Assembly: GCF_003667315.2 (NCBI RefSeq)
Contig: NZ_RCTZ02000017.1
Location: 40,431-104,430 of the forward strand
DNA: 64,000 nucleotides
Source of the DNA: Tropicibacter alexandrii
GTDB lineage: Bacteria; Pseudomonadota; Alphaproteobacteria; Rhodobacterales; Rhodobacteraceae
Reading direction: 5' to 3'
The notes beneath the pieces are model-generated. The model ran no database searches and was not told where the DNA came from. It was given only the letters and a program-made list of their open reading frames with translations. The number at the start of each line of letters is the position of its first letter. The first letter of the stretch is position 1. Positions 9,005-18,558 of the stretch are shown piece by piece. The position numbers were made by a program, and so were the translations under genes.

Positions 9005-9838
9005 TCAGACGTTGCGCTGGGTGGCCATCTTTTCCAGAATCCGGTGGGCGGTCTCGTAGCCGCTGTTCTGGTTCTGGCCGGTGATCAGGTTGCCATCGAT
9101 GCTGGTATGGGTGGCAAACGGGTCGCGGAAGGCGTGCTGGCATTCGTAGATCGCGCCGAGCTTGCGCAGCTCTTCCTCCGGGTGCTTGGGCGTGACCGCG
9201 ATGCCGAAGGTGTTGATCTGGCCATTGGTCACACCGGTGACACGGCGGCCCTTGACCAGCGGCTCGCCATCGAGCCCCTTGGCGCCACACAGCCCCAAAG
9301 CCCCGTGGCAGACCGAGCCGAGGATTTTGCCAGCGGCATTGGCGCGGGTGATGAAATCGCCCAGTTCCTCGCTTTGCATCAGGTCATAGGCCGCGCCCCA
9401 GCCACCGGCCATGAAGATCACGTCATACTCGTTCGGGTCGAGATCGGCGATGGCCTTGGAATTCTTGAGGTCATGCATGGCCTTCTTGTCCTTCATGAAG
9501 CGCTTGTCGTCGTCGCAAGCCAGCGGCCAAGACCACGATCCCGGCTGGATCGGGATCACGCCGCCCTTGGGCGAGGCCATGTCGACCTCCATGCCCGCAT
9601 TGACGAAGGCGTAGTAGGGCACGGTGAATTCCGACCCGAAGGCACCGGTGTCGCGCTTGAGCGGATCGAGCCGGTTGTGGTTGGTGCAGATCATCAGCGC
9701 GCGCCGCCCCTTCATGTCGAAATCGGGGATGGTGTAGTGGCGATGGATGCCCAGAAGGCGCAGGAAGGCGGGCAGGTAAAGGTAGGTGAGAATGGCCAGA
9801 AGGGCCAAGACGAGCAGGGTGATGACGATCCAGTTCAT
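9005..9838 (-). CDS. DJ-1/PfpI family protein with N-terminal membrane anchor
   Basis: 277-residue class I glutamine-amidotransferase-like protein. Residues 3-22 form a membrane helix; the rest is a DJ-1/PfpI (HchA-like) domain. The nucleophile elbow is GSVCHGALG with Cys177. DVIFMAGGWGAAYDL near residue 140 and GLDGEPLVKGRRVTGVTNG near residue 185 match glyoxalase III/deglycase-type members. The catalytic role of such proteins ranges from glyoxalase and protein deglycase to hydrolase, so the reaction here is not assignable. An anchor is unusual for the family. A GGAG site lies eight bases before the ATG. It sits between the sulfatase and a membrane protein in the operon. Confidence 0.85.
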   Translation of the reverse strand: MNWIVITLLVLALLAILTYLYLPAFLRLLGIHRHYTIPDFDMKGRRALMICTNHNRLDPLKRDTGAFGSEFTVPYYAFVNAGMEVDMASPKGGVIPIQPGSWSWPLACDDDKRFMKDKKAMHDLKNSKAIADLDPNEYDVIFMAGGWGAAYDLMQSEELGDFITRANAAGKILGSVCHGALGLCGAKGLDGEPLVKGRRVTGVTNGQINTFGIAVTPKHPEEELRKLGAIYECQHAFRDPFATHTSIDGNLITGQNQNSGYETAHRILEKMATQRNV

Positions 9839-9919
9839 GACTTTTCTCCGAAAATTGGATGTTTGAAGGACGGCCCCCTTGGCGGGGCATGCATGGGACG
9901 GGTTTCCGTGGGCTGGTCT

Positions 9920-11695
9920 TCAGTGGGCCGGGCGGCGGACGGCCATCCGGATCAGGCGGTAAAGGCCGTAAAGCCCGGCGAGCGACGCCAGCACGAGACC
10001 CAAGATGTAAGGCCAGTATTTGCTGAACGTCCGGTCCAGAAGATTGGCGAAGAGCTGCTTCTCCGCGTAGTCCTCCGGCCCCAGATCGAGCACGCCGGTC
10101 TGGGCGGCATAGGCGTCGTACTCGGCCCGCATCTCGGCAAAGAGTTCGGGGTTCTCGCCCGCCAGATCCGTGGTTTCACCCGGATCGACCGACAGATCGT
10201 AGAGCCGCCACGTGAAATCGCCGCGCGGCAGGGCGGTGCGCACCAGCTTCCAGTTGCCGCGATAGAGCGAGGCGTTGCCGCTGACTTCGCCGCCGAAACC
10301 TTCGACATCGCCGCGCGTCTGGGTCGCCTCACCGGCCAGAACCGGCAGGATGCTGCGCCCGTAAAGCGCGCTTGGGTCATAGTCGACGCCCGCCGCGTCC
10401 AGCAGGGTCGGCATCAGGTCGGAGACATGCACCGGAGCGTCCAGCACACCGCGGGCTTCGATCCCCGGGCCCGACATCACCAGCGGCACGCGCAGCCCGC
10501 CTTCGCTGGAGTAGAACTTGTAGAGGTTGAAGGGCGACGCCTCGACCGACGCCCATTCCGGGCCAATCGCGGTGAGGCTGCCGGGCAGGCCCATGTTTTC
10601 GGGCGAGGTATCGTAGCCCTCCAGCCGGTGGAGGCCGCTCAGCAGAAGATCGGCCACGGGGTTATCCAGCGATGTCACGCCGGATTCCGCGCCATTGTCG
10701 GAGGTGATGACGACGATGGTGTTGTCCAGCCGCCCGGTGAGGTCCAGATGGTCCAGCAAGCGCCCGATATGGAAATCGGCGGCCTCTTTCATGCCCGCAT
10801 TGACCTGCATGGCGCGCGCGGCCTCTGCCTTCTCCTGTGCTGTCAGGTCGTCCCATGCGCGGTGGTCTTCGTGAACCGGGGCCAGCGTCGTCGTCTCCGG
10901 CACGAGGCCCAGATCGATGGCGCGCTGGGCGCGCTCCTTGCGCATCACGTCCCAACCGGCGTCGAAGACACCCTCGTATTTGTCGATGAACTCCGCTGGC
11001 GCCTGCACCGGGATATGCACCGCCTGAAGCGACAGGAAGCCGAAGAAGGGCTGATCGGGAGCACCTTCGTCGATATAGGCGATCATCTTGTCCACGAGAT
11101 TGCGGGAGGAATAGAAATCCTCCGGCAGGCGCACGGGTTCGCCGTCCTCGTACCACGAAACCTCCGGGTATCCTGGCAGGTAGTGACGGTGGTCGTAATT
11201 GCTGCCGCCGGTGGAATCCATGACATAGGAGCGGTCAAAGCCGAAGCGGTCGGGCAGGTTCTTGCCCTTCGCGCCGATCCCCCATTTCCCGGAGACATAG
11301 GTCTGGTACCCGGCCTTCGACAAATGGCTCGCGATCGTCTGCTGGCCGTCGTCCCAGACCATGGAGTAGCCGGGCAATGCGCTTTGCGCGGCTGTGACCG
11401 TCTCGGTCAGCGTGCCCATGCCGGTCTGGTGATTGTCTTGGCCCGTCATCAGCATGGCGCGGCTCGGCCCGCAGAAGGGCGAGGAGTAGTAGCGCGAGAA
11501 CAGCGCGCCCTGTTCGGCCAATGCGTCGATATGTGGCGTGCTGGCATCGGCACCATAGGCCCCGAAACCGGTGAAGCCGACATCGTCAAACAGCACGACA
11601 AGGATGTTCGGGCGCGTCTCCTGCGCCAGTGCGGGCAGCGCCGCCAGCACTGCGATCACGGAGGCGCCAAGCGCCGGAACGGGATGTCTGATCAT
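9920..11695 (-). CDS. Arylsulfatase-type sulfatase, exported and membrane anchored
   Basis: Type I sulfatase of 591 residues that hydrolyses sulfate esters. A signal peptide (residues 1-24, ending ALPALA-QE) is followed by the metal-binding start RPNILVVLFDDVG, then the sulfatase signature CGPSRAMLMTG with Cys75, the residue converted to formylglycine. Further landmarks are GKWGIGAK near residue 140 and ITSDNGAESG near residue 340. A C-terminal hydrophobic helix (about residues 560-582) with basic end suggests tethering to the inner membrane. The start at 11695 is chosen because it precedes the signal peptide. The maturase two genes downstream completes the system. The substrate, such as algal sulfated metabolites or polysaccharides, is unknown. 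Confidence 0.92.
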   Translation of the reverse strand: MIRHPVPALGASVIAVLAALPALAQETRPNILVVLFDDVGFTGFGAYGADASTPHIDALAEQGALFSRYYSSPFCGPSRAMLMTGQDNHQTGMGTLTETVTAAQSALPGYSMVWDDGQQTIASHLSKAGYQTYVSGKWGIGAKGKNLPDRFGFDRSYVMDSTGGSNYDHRHYLPGYPEVSWYEDGEPVRLPEDFYSSRNLVDKMIAYIDEGAPDQPFFGFLSLQAVHIPVQAPAEFIDKYEGVFDAGWDVMRKERAQRAIDLGLVPETTTLAPVHEDHRAWDDLTAQEKAEAARAMQVNAGMKEAADFHIGRLLDHLDLTGRLDNTIVVITSDNGAESGVTSLDNPVADLLLSGLHRLEGYDTSPENMGLPGSLTAIGPEWASVEASPFNLYKFYSSEGGLRVPLVMSGPGIEARGVLDAPVHVSDLMPTLLDAAGVDYDPSALYGRSILPVLAGEATQTRGDVEGFGGEVSGNASLYRGNWKLVRTALPRGDFTWRLYDLSVDPGETTDLAGENPELFAEMRAEYDAYAAQTGVLDLGPEDYAEKQLFANLLDRTFSKYWPYILGLVLASLAGLYGLYRLIRMAVRRPAH

Positions 11696-11744
11696 GTCGA
11701 AAGCCTCATGAAAACGGTGTTCGAAAACAGGGCGGCGGCGCGGG

Positions 11745-12692
11745 TCACCGCGCGGGCCGGACCGCAACCGAGGTTGCGGGGTTCAGATCGTCGTTCGGAT
11801 CGGTGAAGACGCCCGCCGGGAAAGAGACAGAGACGGGCGTGTCCGGGGTGTCCAGACAGAGCAGGTGGTTGTTGTCCCCGTCTCCGAGATCGGCAAGGGC
11901 GCGCGGTGTAACCTCGCGCTTGATGCCATCGGCGGCCTGTACGGTGACACGATAAAGGTCGCGCTCGACCGCGCCCGGTTCGCCGCCGTCTGCAAGCGTC
12001 ACGCCCCCGGCCCAGACCACCCGCACCGCCTGCGAAATGCCGTCGGTCGGGCAGTCCGTCCCGTCGGTGCGCCGCTGACCAAGGCCAAGGTCGCGCGCCT
12101 GCGGATCGGCGATCTCTGCCATTACGAGGCTCGGACCCGGCGCCAGCGGCGTGACCTCCACCTTTGCGCCGCGAAAATCCAGCATCCCGTCGATCGAATG
12201 AAGATGCCCGACGACCTCCACCACAACCGGCGGATCGTTGTCCGCATCCCCGAACTCACCCACCAGCAGAACGGTGCGCATTTCCCCGGCATCGGTGGCC
12301 GGCAAAAGCGTGACGCAATGCATCTGCCCCGTCGCGCCGGAGGCGGTGCGCACGAGGAAGTCGCCCGCCTGCATCGTTGCGTGATCGATCTCGGTGGAGA
12401 AGATCACCGGCATCCCGTCCTTGCCGGGGGCGCCGCGACAGATCAATCGCGCTAGGAACGGCAGCGCGTTGTCGAGGCCGAAGAAGGCGGAGAGGAGCTC
12501 TGCGGACTGGCCCTCTGCGACACGCGGCAGGGCGCGCCCCTCGGTCGTATCTTCCAGCCCGAGGCTGGTGACCTCTGCCATGCTCGGTGCGGCAAAGATG
12601 GCCGCGCAGGACAGCACGACACAGAAGGACCGACGGGCCAGACGGCCGCGGATTTCTCCGGTCTGCATTGAAGTATGTGGTCTGTGCAGCAT
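11745..12692 (-). CDS. Hypothetical exported protein, first gene of sulfatase operon
   Basis: 315-residue protein without a family I recognise. It has a basic N-terminus and a hydrophobic export signal (about residues 24-42, cleavage after APSMA). The mature part is rich in beta-type sequence and acidic residues, with PVVVEVVGHLHS in the middle and four scattered cysteines. The ATG at 12692 is preceded by GGAGG at five bases, which decides against an in-frame ATG 12 bases upstream. It lies 49 bases before the sulfatase start, so the two are probably co-transcribed; a periplasmic partner is a reasonable guess, but no motif supports it. Confidence 0.7.
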   Translation of the reverse strand: MLHRPHTSMQTGEIRGRLARRSFCVVLSCAAIFAAPSMAEVTSLGLEDTTEGRALPRVAEGQSAELLSAFFGLDNALPFLARLICRGAPGKDGMPVIFSTEIDHATMQAGDFLVRTASGATGQMHCVTLLPATDAGEMRTVLLVGEFGDADNDPPVVVEVVGHLHSIDGMLDFRGAKVEVTPLAPGPSLVMAEIADPQARDLGLGQRRTDGTDCPTDGISQAVRVVWAGGVTLADGGEPGAVERDLYRVTVQAADGIKREVTPRALADLGDGDNNHLLCLDTPDTPVSVSFPAGVFTDPNDDLNPATSVAVRPAR

Positions 12693-12786
12693 TGGCCCCT
12701 CCACGTGTTCTGCATGTGCAGAATACCTCGAAGGGGATGCGTCCTACGACCACGGGTCAGGATCACCAGCGGCCAGAGGATGTTCA

Positions 12787-13863
12787 TTAACGGCCAGAAT
12801 CGCCCCTGAGCAGAGCCTTGTCCCGATATGCCTTCGGCGTCAGGCCGGTCCAGCGCTTGAAGCTGCGGGCGAAATTCGAAGACGACTCGAAGCCGGTTGC
12901 GCCCGCGATCGCCTTGATCGGCTGCGTGGTGCCTGACAAGAGCGCGCGCGCCCGCTGCTCGCGCACCTGTTCGACGAGCTTCCGATACGATGTGCCCGAT
13001 TGGTCCAACTGCCGTCGAAGGTTGCGCTCGGAATATCCCAATGCAGTGGCCGTGTCGGTCAGCGAGGCCGCGAGGGAGGGCGTGCCTTCGAGAACGGCGA
13101 TCACCTGTGTGACAGGCGTTTCGCCGAAGGTCATCTCTTGGGCGAATTGTTCGCAAAGCCCCAAGAGGCGCGCGTGGTTCAATGGATCGGACCCGGGAAG
13201 CGGCCGGTCCAGCAGCTCTGCAGGGAAGACGATCCTGTTTTCGGCGGCCTCGAACCGGAACTCAAAGCCCAGCCCAGCTGCGATCTCGGCAACCTGCGCC
13301 GGACGCTGGACGGTCAGTTCCGCGCGGGTCGCGACGGTTTCGGCCCGCAACATCGCCTTCAAAAGACCATTGATCGCGACGATGGCGCTGCTCAGTCCGA
13401 AATACTCGATATCCTCGAATGGGAATTTGGAGCGCAGTCGGATGGCGGTTTCGTCCGGGTCCAGACCCGGCTGCTGGCTTGAAACGCTGAACTCGAACGC
13501 CGGGAAGTTCAGGAAAAAGAACCGTGTCAAAACGGCGAGCCCATCGGCAAAACATGCCGCGTTCATTGCGGCATAGGATGGCAGCCCGATATAGGTCGGC
13601 TGAAACTTCTGAGCCAGCCTGATGCCGAGATCGGGATCGTCCGTTCGGTCGATGGCATTGCGAAGCAGGCGGCGCAGCGGCTGAAAACCGCATCTGAAAT
13701 GCGGATCGCCCAATTGTTCCGCCGCGAGGCCGGTCCCCGCAAGCAGCGCCTCTTCTGGATAGCCGTCTTCGAGAAGGGTTCGGAAGACAAAGCCGGGGTA
13801 GTTCATCGGCAGGGCCGGGTCAGCCGGTGTGAAGACCTTGTTCACCACAGATCGTCGCTCCAT
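12787..13863 (-). CDS. AraC family transcriptional regulator (arabinose-binding-like sensor)
   Basis: 358-residue regulator. The first 200 residues match the AraC-type arabinose-binding-like domain found in regulators such as OruR/ArgR of Pseudomonas (MNYPGFVFRTLLEDGY, FQPTYIGLPSYAAMNA). The C-terminal 100 residues are the double helix-turn-helix, with SLTDTATALGYSERNLRRQL and IKAIAGATGFESSSNFARSFKRWTG. It precedes the sulfatase operon on the same strand with a gap of 94 bases and could control it. The 13864-14105 region upstream contains two perfect palindromes that may be its own operators. The effector is unknown. Confidence 0.88.
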   Translation of the reverse strand: MERRSVVNKVFTPADPALPMNYPGFVFRTLLEDGYPEEALLAGTGLAAEQLGDPHFRCGFQPLRRLLRNAIDRTDDPDLGIRLAQKFQPTYIGLPSYAAMNAACFADGLAVLTRFFFLNFPAFEFSVSSQQPGLDPDETAIRLRSKFPFEDIEYFGLSSAIVAINGLLKAMLRAETVATRAELTVQRPAQVAEIAAGLGFEFRFEAAENRIVFPAELLDRPLPGSDPLNHARLLGLCEQFAQEMTFGETPVTQVIAVLEGTPSLAASLTDTATALGYSERNLRRQLDQSGTSYRKLVEQVREQRARALLSGTTQPIKAIAGATGFESSSNFARSFKRWTGLTPKAYRDKALLRGDSGR

Positions 13864-13990
13864 CTAAGCCGCACGATAGCCGCGCTGTTGGTCGCAATGC
13901 ACCTTTCGACGCATCGTGATGGGGTGGGGTTCATCCTGTCCGGTTCACGCCCGCAGGCCGAAGGCAGAGTCACACCGGAATGACGATTGG

Positions 13991-14036
13991 CCCTTGATCA
14001 AGGGTACCCGACCTTGAGCACAAGACAATGCATTGT
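13991..14036. promoter_or_regulatory. Two perfect palindromes upstream of the AraC gene
   Basis: CCCTTGATCAAGGG occupies 13991-14004 and ACAATGCATTGT occupies 14025-14036, both with perfect twofold symmetry and no spacer. They lie 128 and 162 bases upstream of the AraC start. The stretch 13864-14105 holds no convincing gene. Binding-site function is inferred from symmetry and place; direct AraC binding normally uses direct repeats, so another regulator is equally likely. Confidence 0.3.
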
Positions 14037-14105
14037 GTGCCCTATAGAGCGCGTCACCGGTCACCGCTGCGCAAAGAATGACCTTGAATGACGTCTCGTA
14101 TCCGT

Positions 14106-14279
14106 TCAGGCGCTGGGCGTAGGCGAAGATCGAAGGAGATTGCGACGACCGCTAGGCGGCGGATGGGTCGTGGAATTCGGCACAACGTCGGCAAATGACG
14201 CTTGCCGAGCGCTGAGGTCGCGCGTGATGCGCGCCAGCAGGTCTTGGGTTTCATTTTGGGTCGAGAGTGAGTAGGTCAT
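14106..14279 (-). CDS. Possible small hypothetical protein
   Basis: A 57-residue reading frame beginning MTYSLSTQNETQDLLARI, with an AGAGG-like ribosome-binding site six bases before the ATG. The first half could form an amphipathic helix; the second half is Pro- and Arg-rich. Rhodobacterales genomes carry many small proteins of this size, but I recognise no family. It faces away from dusA, with a 203-base intergenic region between them that would hold both promoters. Without it, 13864-14482 is gene-free. Confidence 0.35.
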   Translation of the reverse strand: MTYSLSTQNETQDLLARITRDLSARQASFADVVPNSTTHPPPSGRRNLLRSSPTPSA

Positions 14280-14482
14280 GTCGGCCTCTTGATTGCGTCG
14301 AAGCGGAGGTCGCGTCGTGCTGACCGATCCGCCTATTATCTGAACAGCGATCGAGAGGCCTCCGGGCGGCGCCCGGGCGAGGGCATGGAAACTGTGCTGC
14401 GCCGTGGCACAGCAACTCCGGAAGCGGCCGGAAATCCCGGCAAATGACGGATATCGTGCGACGTTGAGGATCGGAGCGTAAG

Positions 14483-15490
<1,008 letters not shown>

Positions 15491-15493
15491 GAC

Positions 15494-16309
15494 ATGGATA
15501 TGGCAACCCTTCTCCCTTTGGTCGGGCTCTTGATGGCGGCCTCGGCCTTTGCAGGGGTGTTGGCCGGGCTGTTTGGCGTCGGTGGAGGCATCGTTCTGGT
15601 GCCGGTCTTCTTCTTCGTGCTGACCGGGCTGGGCTATGACACGCCGCTGCTGATGCAGGTCTGCCTTGCGACCTCGCTGGCCTCGATCGTGTTCACCTCG
15701 ATCCGGTCGGTGCATTCGCACAACAAGAAGGGCGCGGTGGACTGGGGCATCCTCAAGAGCTGGGCCGTGGGCATCGTTCTGGGGGCGATCATCGGCGTGG
15801 CAACGGCCACGCAGCTGCGCTCGGACGTGTTGACCGTGATCTTTGGCGTGCTGGCGGGTGCGGTCGGCCTGTATCTGGCCTTTGGCAAGCAGCACTGGCG
15901 CGTCGGGCCGGAAATGCCCAAGGGCATCGCCCGCGCGATCCTGTCGCCGCTGGTAGGCTTCCTGTCGGTGCTGATGGGCATTGGCGGCGGCAGCTTTGGC
16001 GTGCCGCTCATGACGCTTTACAGCGTGCCGATGCACCGGGCGGTGGCGACGGCGGCGGGGTTCGGCCTGCTGATCGCGGTGCCCTCGGTGATCGGGTTCC
16101 TGCTGCTGGAGGTGCCGGGCGCACCGCCGATGACCGTCGGCGCGGTGAACATCCCGGCGCTGGTCATCGCTGTGTCGATGACGATGATCACGACGCCTTG
16201 GGGGGCGAAGCTGGCCCATGCGTTGCCCGCCCTGATTCTGCGTCGGATTTTCGCGGTCTTCATCCTGATTGTTGCCGCAAACATGCTCAGAAAGGCCCTC
16301 GGGGCCTGA
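15494..16309 (+). CDS. TauE/SafE family anion exporter
   Basis: Integral membrane protein of 271 residues with eight predicted helices in two repeats. Each half begins with the family motif: GVLAGLFGVGGGIVLVP near residue 18 and the second-half equivalent GFLSVLMGIGGGSFGVPLM near residue 155. TauE/SafE proteins export sulfite, sulfoacetate or related organosulfur anions; the substrate here is not determined. The gene begins three bases after dusA. In roseobacters such exporters often accompany taurine or sulfonate catabolism, but no such genes are adjacent. Confidence 0.88.
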   Translation: MDMATLLPLVGLLMAASAFAGVLAGLFGVGGGIVLVPVFFFVLTGLGYDTPLLMQVCLATSLASIVFTSIRSVHSHNKKGAVDWGILKSWAVGIVLGAIIGVATATQLRSDVLTVIFGVLAGAVGLYLAFGKQHWRVGPEMPKGIARAILSPLVGFLSVLMGIGGGSFGVPLMTLYSVPMHRAVATAAGFGLLIAVPSVIGFLLLEVPGAPPMTVGAVNIPALVIAVSMTMITTPWGAKLAHALPALILRRIFAVFILIVAANMLRKALGA

Positions 16310-16453
16310 TTGTTTCCAGAATTGTCTCAATCTTGACGCCAATCCCGAACCGCGGTCGGGATTGTTCGCGCCGTTAACCGCGACCGCAAATTTTATTCGT
16401 TTTGGCAACGGTTTGTGGTAGCGTTAAGGAATTGTTAACAGAGGTTGAGTGCT

Positions 16454-17749
16454 ATGATCTGGCTTTTTACCATGCTGCCTTTCCTGCTCATTGGGGCCCT
16501 CGTGGATGCTGGCGGATCGGATGGTGACAGCGACGGTGGCGGCGGCGGAACCCCGGATGGTCCCGAAGATCCGACACCGGCCCGGACGGCAACCGAGGAC
16601 GCGGATTCCATCAGCCTTGGTGACGGCGACGACATCTTCCGCGCGCTCTTGGGGGATGACTTCATTTCCGGCAATGCCGGCGATGACCAGATCAACGGCA
16701 ATGGCGGCAACGACACCCTGCGCGGTGGCGTGGGCAACGACACGCTGGGCGGCAACCTTGGCGAGGACAAGCTGGTCGGCGGGGACGGCAACGACTCGCT
16801 CGACGGCGGCGCCAATGACGACAAGCTGGATGGCGGCAACGATGCCGACACGCTGATCGGGGGCGGCGGCAATGACCTGCTTCTGGGGCAGGGCGGTGCG
16901 GATGCCATCGACATGGGCTTTGGCAATGACTCGGGCTATGGCGGCGATGGCAACGACACGCTGGATGCCGGCGCGGGGGACGATTACCTCGATGGCGGGC
17001 TTGGCGAGGACCGGCTGCTGGGCGATACCGGCGACGACACGCTGATCGCGTTCGGCGGCGGCGACCAGATGAAGGGCGGCGACGGCGACGACCTGATCAC
17101 CGGCGTCACCTATGCGAACTCGATTGCCGGCGACACGATCGAAGGCAATTCCGGCGCAGACACCATCATCGGCACCGATCTGGGCGACGTGATCGATGGC
17201 GGTTCGGGTCAGGACTCGATCGACGGCAATGACGGTGACGACACCATCATGGGCGGTCTCGGTCATGACACGGTGCTGGGCGGCGCGGGCGATGACGAGA
17301 TCGACGGCGGCGCGCGGGCCGATATCCTGTCGGGCGAAGCGGGCAATGACACGCTGCTTGGCGGTCAGGGCAACGACACGCTGTCCGGTGGCGCAGGCGC
17401 CGATTTCCTCGAAGGTGGCACGGGCGCCAACGTTCTGATCGGCGGCGCGGGGGCCGACACGTTCTCGGTCTTCGAGCCGGTGTACAACCCGTCGGGCGAG
17501 ACGGAAACCGCCCGGATCGAGGATTTCACCGCGACCGGCCCCGAAGCGGACACTTTGGTCATCCAGACGCTGGATGGCGGGCTGGATTCCGGCACCTTGT
17601 CCATCGACCCGGTGACCGGCACCAACGACATCCGCCTGACGGTCGTGGATGGCGGCGAGGTGACGGAGCTGGCCTACGTGGTGGGTGGAGCGACCAACGG
17701 CTTCAGCCTGTCGAACGTGCAACTGGTGACGCTGGGACCGATCGTTTAA
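16454..17749 (+). CDS. Calcium-binding RTX-repeat protein
   Basis: 431-residue protein with an N-terminal hydrophobic segment (residues 1-20), then an acidic Gly/Asp/Ser linker, then about a dozen glycine- and aspartate-rich nonapeptide repeats of the pattern GGxGxDxLxG from about residue 60 to 340, and a C-terminal beta-rich domain (DTFSVFEPVY to the end). RTX repeats bind calcium, and such proteins are usually secreted by type I systems; none is in this window. The ATG at 16454 is preceded by AGAGG at nine bases; an in-frame TTG nine bases upstream is less likely. The stop codon overlaps the convergent DUF1289 gene stop. Confidence 0.85.
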   Translation: MIWLFTMLPFLLIGALVDAGGSDGDSDGGGGGTPDGPEDPTPARTATEDADSISLGDGDDIFRALLGDDFISGNAGDDQINGNGGNDTLRGGVGNDTLGGNLGEDKLVGGDGNDSLDGGANDDKLDGGNDADTLIGGGGNDLLLGQGGADAIDMGFGNDSGYGGDGNDTLDAGAGDDYLDGGLGEDRLLGDTGDDTLIAFGGGDQMKGGDGDDLITGVTYANSIAGDTIEGNSGADTIIGTDLGDVIDGGSGQDSIDGNDGDDTIMGGLGHDTVLGGAGDDEIDGGARADILSGEAGNDTLLGGQGNDTLSGGAGADFLEGGTGANVLIGGAGADTFSVFEPVYNPSGETETARIEDFTATGPEADTLVIQTLDGGLDSGTLSIDPVTGTNDIRLTVVDGGEVTELAYVVGGATNGFSLSNVQLVTLGPIV

Positions 17750-17985
17750 TCCTGATTGCGAAGGCGGGCGGCGCGGCCGCCCCGGCGCTGCTGGTGCAGG
17801 CCCTGTCTGGTTGGCAGGGCCTTTATCACGTCGCGACGTTCCTCGCTGGTCATCTTGGACCAGCGGGTGATCTCATCGATCGAGCGCAGGCAGCCCGTGC
17901 AGAGCCGCGTGGCGGGATGCACCACGCAGAGCTTCACGCAGGGGCTTTCGATTTCGTCGCGTTTCCACACCTGATCGTCTCTCAT
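17746..17985 (-). CDS. DUF1289 domain protein
   Basis: 79-residue cytoplasmic protein of the DUF1289 family, recognised by SPCVKLCVVHPATRLCTGCL (residues 14-33) with four cysteines that probably bind a metal, followed by IDEITRW and a helix with MTSEERRDVI. Function is unknown. The start at 17985 leaves 22 bases after ruvX, so they are likely one operon; this pairing is common in the order. The 3' end overlaps the convergent RTX gene by four bases, leaving no room for a separate terminator. Confidence 0.85.
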   Translation of the reverse strand: MRDDQVWKRDEIESPCVKLCVVHPATRLCTGCLRSIDEITRWSKMTSEERRDVIKALPTRQGLHQQRRGGRAARLRNQD

Positions 17986-18007
17986 GCTCGTCTCGTGTTC
18001 GGGGCCG

Positions 18008-18478
18008 TCAGGCCGTGAGGTGGCGCAGGCGGTCCAGCGCTCCTTGCAGGATATACGACGCGGCGACATGATCTATGACCTCGGCGCGACGCTTTCGTGA
18101 CGTATCCGCCTCCAGAAGCGCACGTTCGGCGGCCACTGTCGACAGGCGTTCGTCCCAGAAGGTGATCGGGCCTTGCCACAACCGGGCAAAGTTGCGCGCG
18201 AATGCGCGGGTCGACTGGCAGCGCGGGCCCTCTGTTCCGTCCATGTTGCGCGGCAGGCCCAGCACGATGCCGGTGATGCCGCGCTTGGTCAGGATGGCCT
18301 GAAGCGCCTCCGCATCGGCGGTGAATTTCGTCCGCTTCACGGTTTCGAGGGGCGTCGCCACTTGGCGAAAGCTGTCGGTGACGGCGACGCCGATCGTCTT
18401 CGTGCCAAGATCGAGCCCGGCCAGCGCGCCCATGGCGGGCAGGGCGGGGGCGAAGTCGGTGATGTCTTCGTGGATCAT
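18008..18478 (-). CDS. ruvX: Putative pre-16S rRNA nuclease / Holliday junction resolvase-like RuvX (YqgF)
   Basis: 156-residue RNase H-fold protein. The first catalytic aspartate is in LAGLDLGTKTIGVAV (about residue 23), the middle motif is GIVLGLPRNMDGTEGPRCQ near residue 68 and WDERLSTVAAERAL near residue 107 carries the next acidic residue; the last is IDHVAASYILQ. The family processes the 5' end of 16S rRNA in E. coli and was first proposed as a resolvase. Length and motifs are normal. It is followed by the DUF1289 gene, and a dispersed repeat separates it from ccmI. Confidence 0.92.
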   Translation of the reverse strand: MIHEDITDFAPALPAMGALAGLDLGTKTIGVAVTDSFRQVATPLETVKRTKFTADAEALQAILTKRGITGIVLGLPRNMDGTEGPRCQSTRAFARNFARLWQGPITFWDERLSTVAAERALLEADTSRKRRAEVIDHVAASYILQGALDRLRHLTA

Positions 18479-18508
18479 GGCGTGGGTGCTTTCCGGGAAG
18501 GCAGGATC

Positions 18509-18558
18509 GGGGCTCTGCCCCGAACCCCGAGGTATTTGGGGACCAAAGAAGCAGGGGT
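18509..18558 (+). repeat. Dispersed intergenic repeat, copy A
   Basis: A short GGGGC/GCCCC inverted repeat followed by GAGGTATTTGGGGACCAAAG and AAGCAGGGGT, ending at the stop of ccmI. The same stretch of about 30 bases recurs nearly identically at 31319-31350, with weaker copies at 44240-44292 and (inverted) 21809-21839. It fills the short ruvX-ccmI gap and is not coding. Confidence 0.7.

Noticed and set aside
8456..11806. Very long open frame on the plus strand opposite the sulfatase operon
   Set aside because: It is the antisense shadow of well-supported minus-strand genes; its translation is Arg/His/Gln-rich without domains. The same applies to long frames opposite malate synthase, pntAB, soxA and the RTX/Hint gene.
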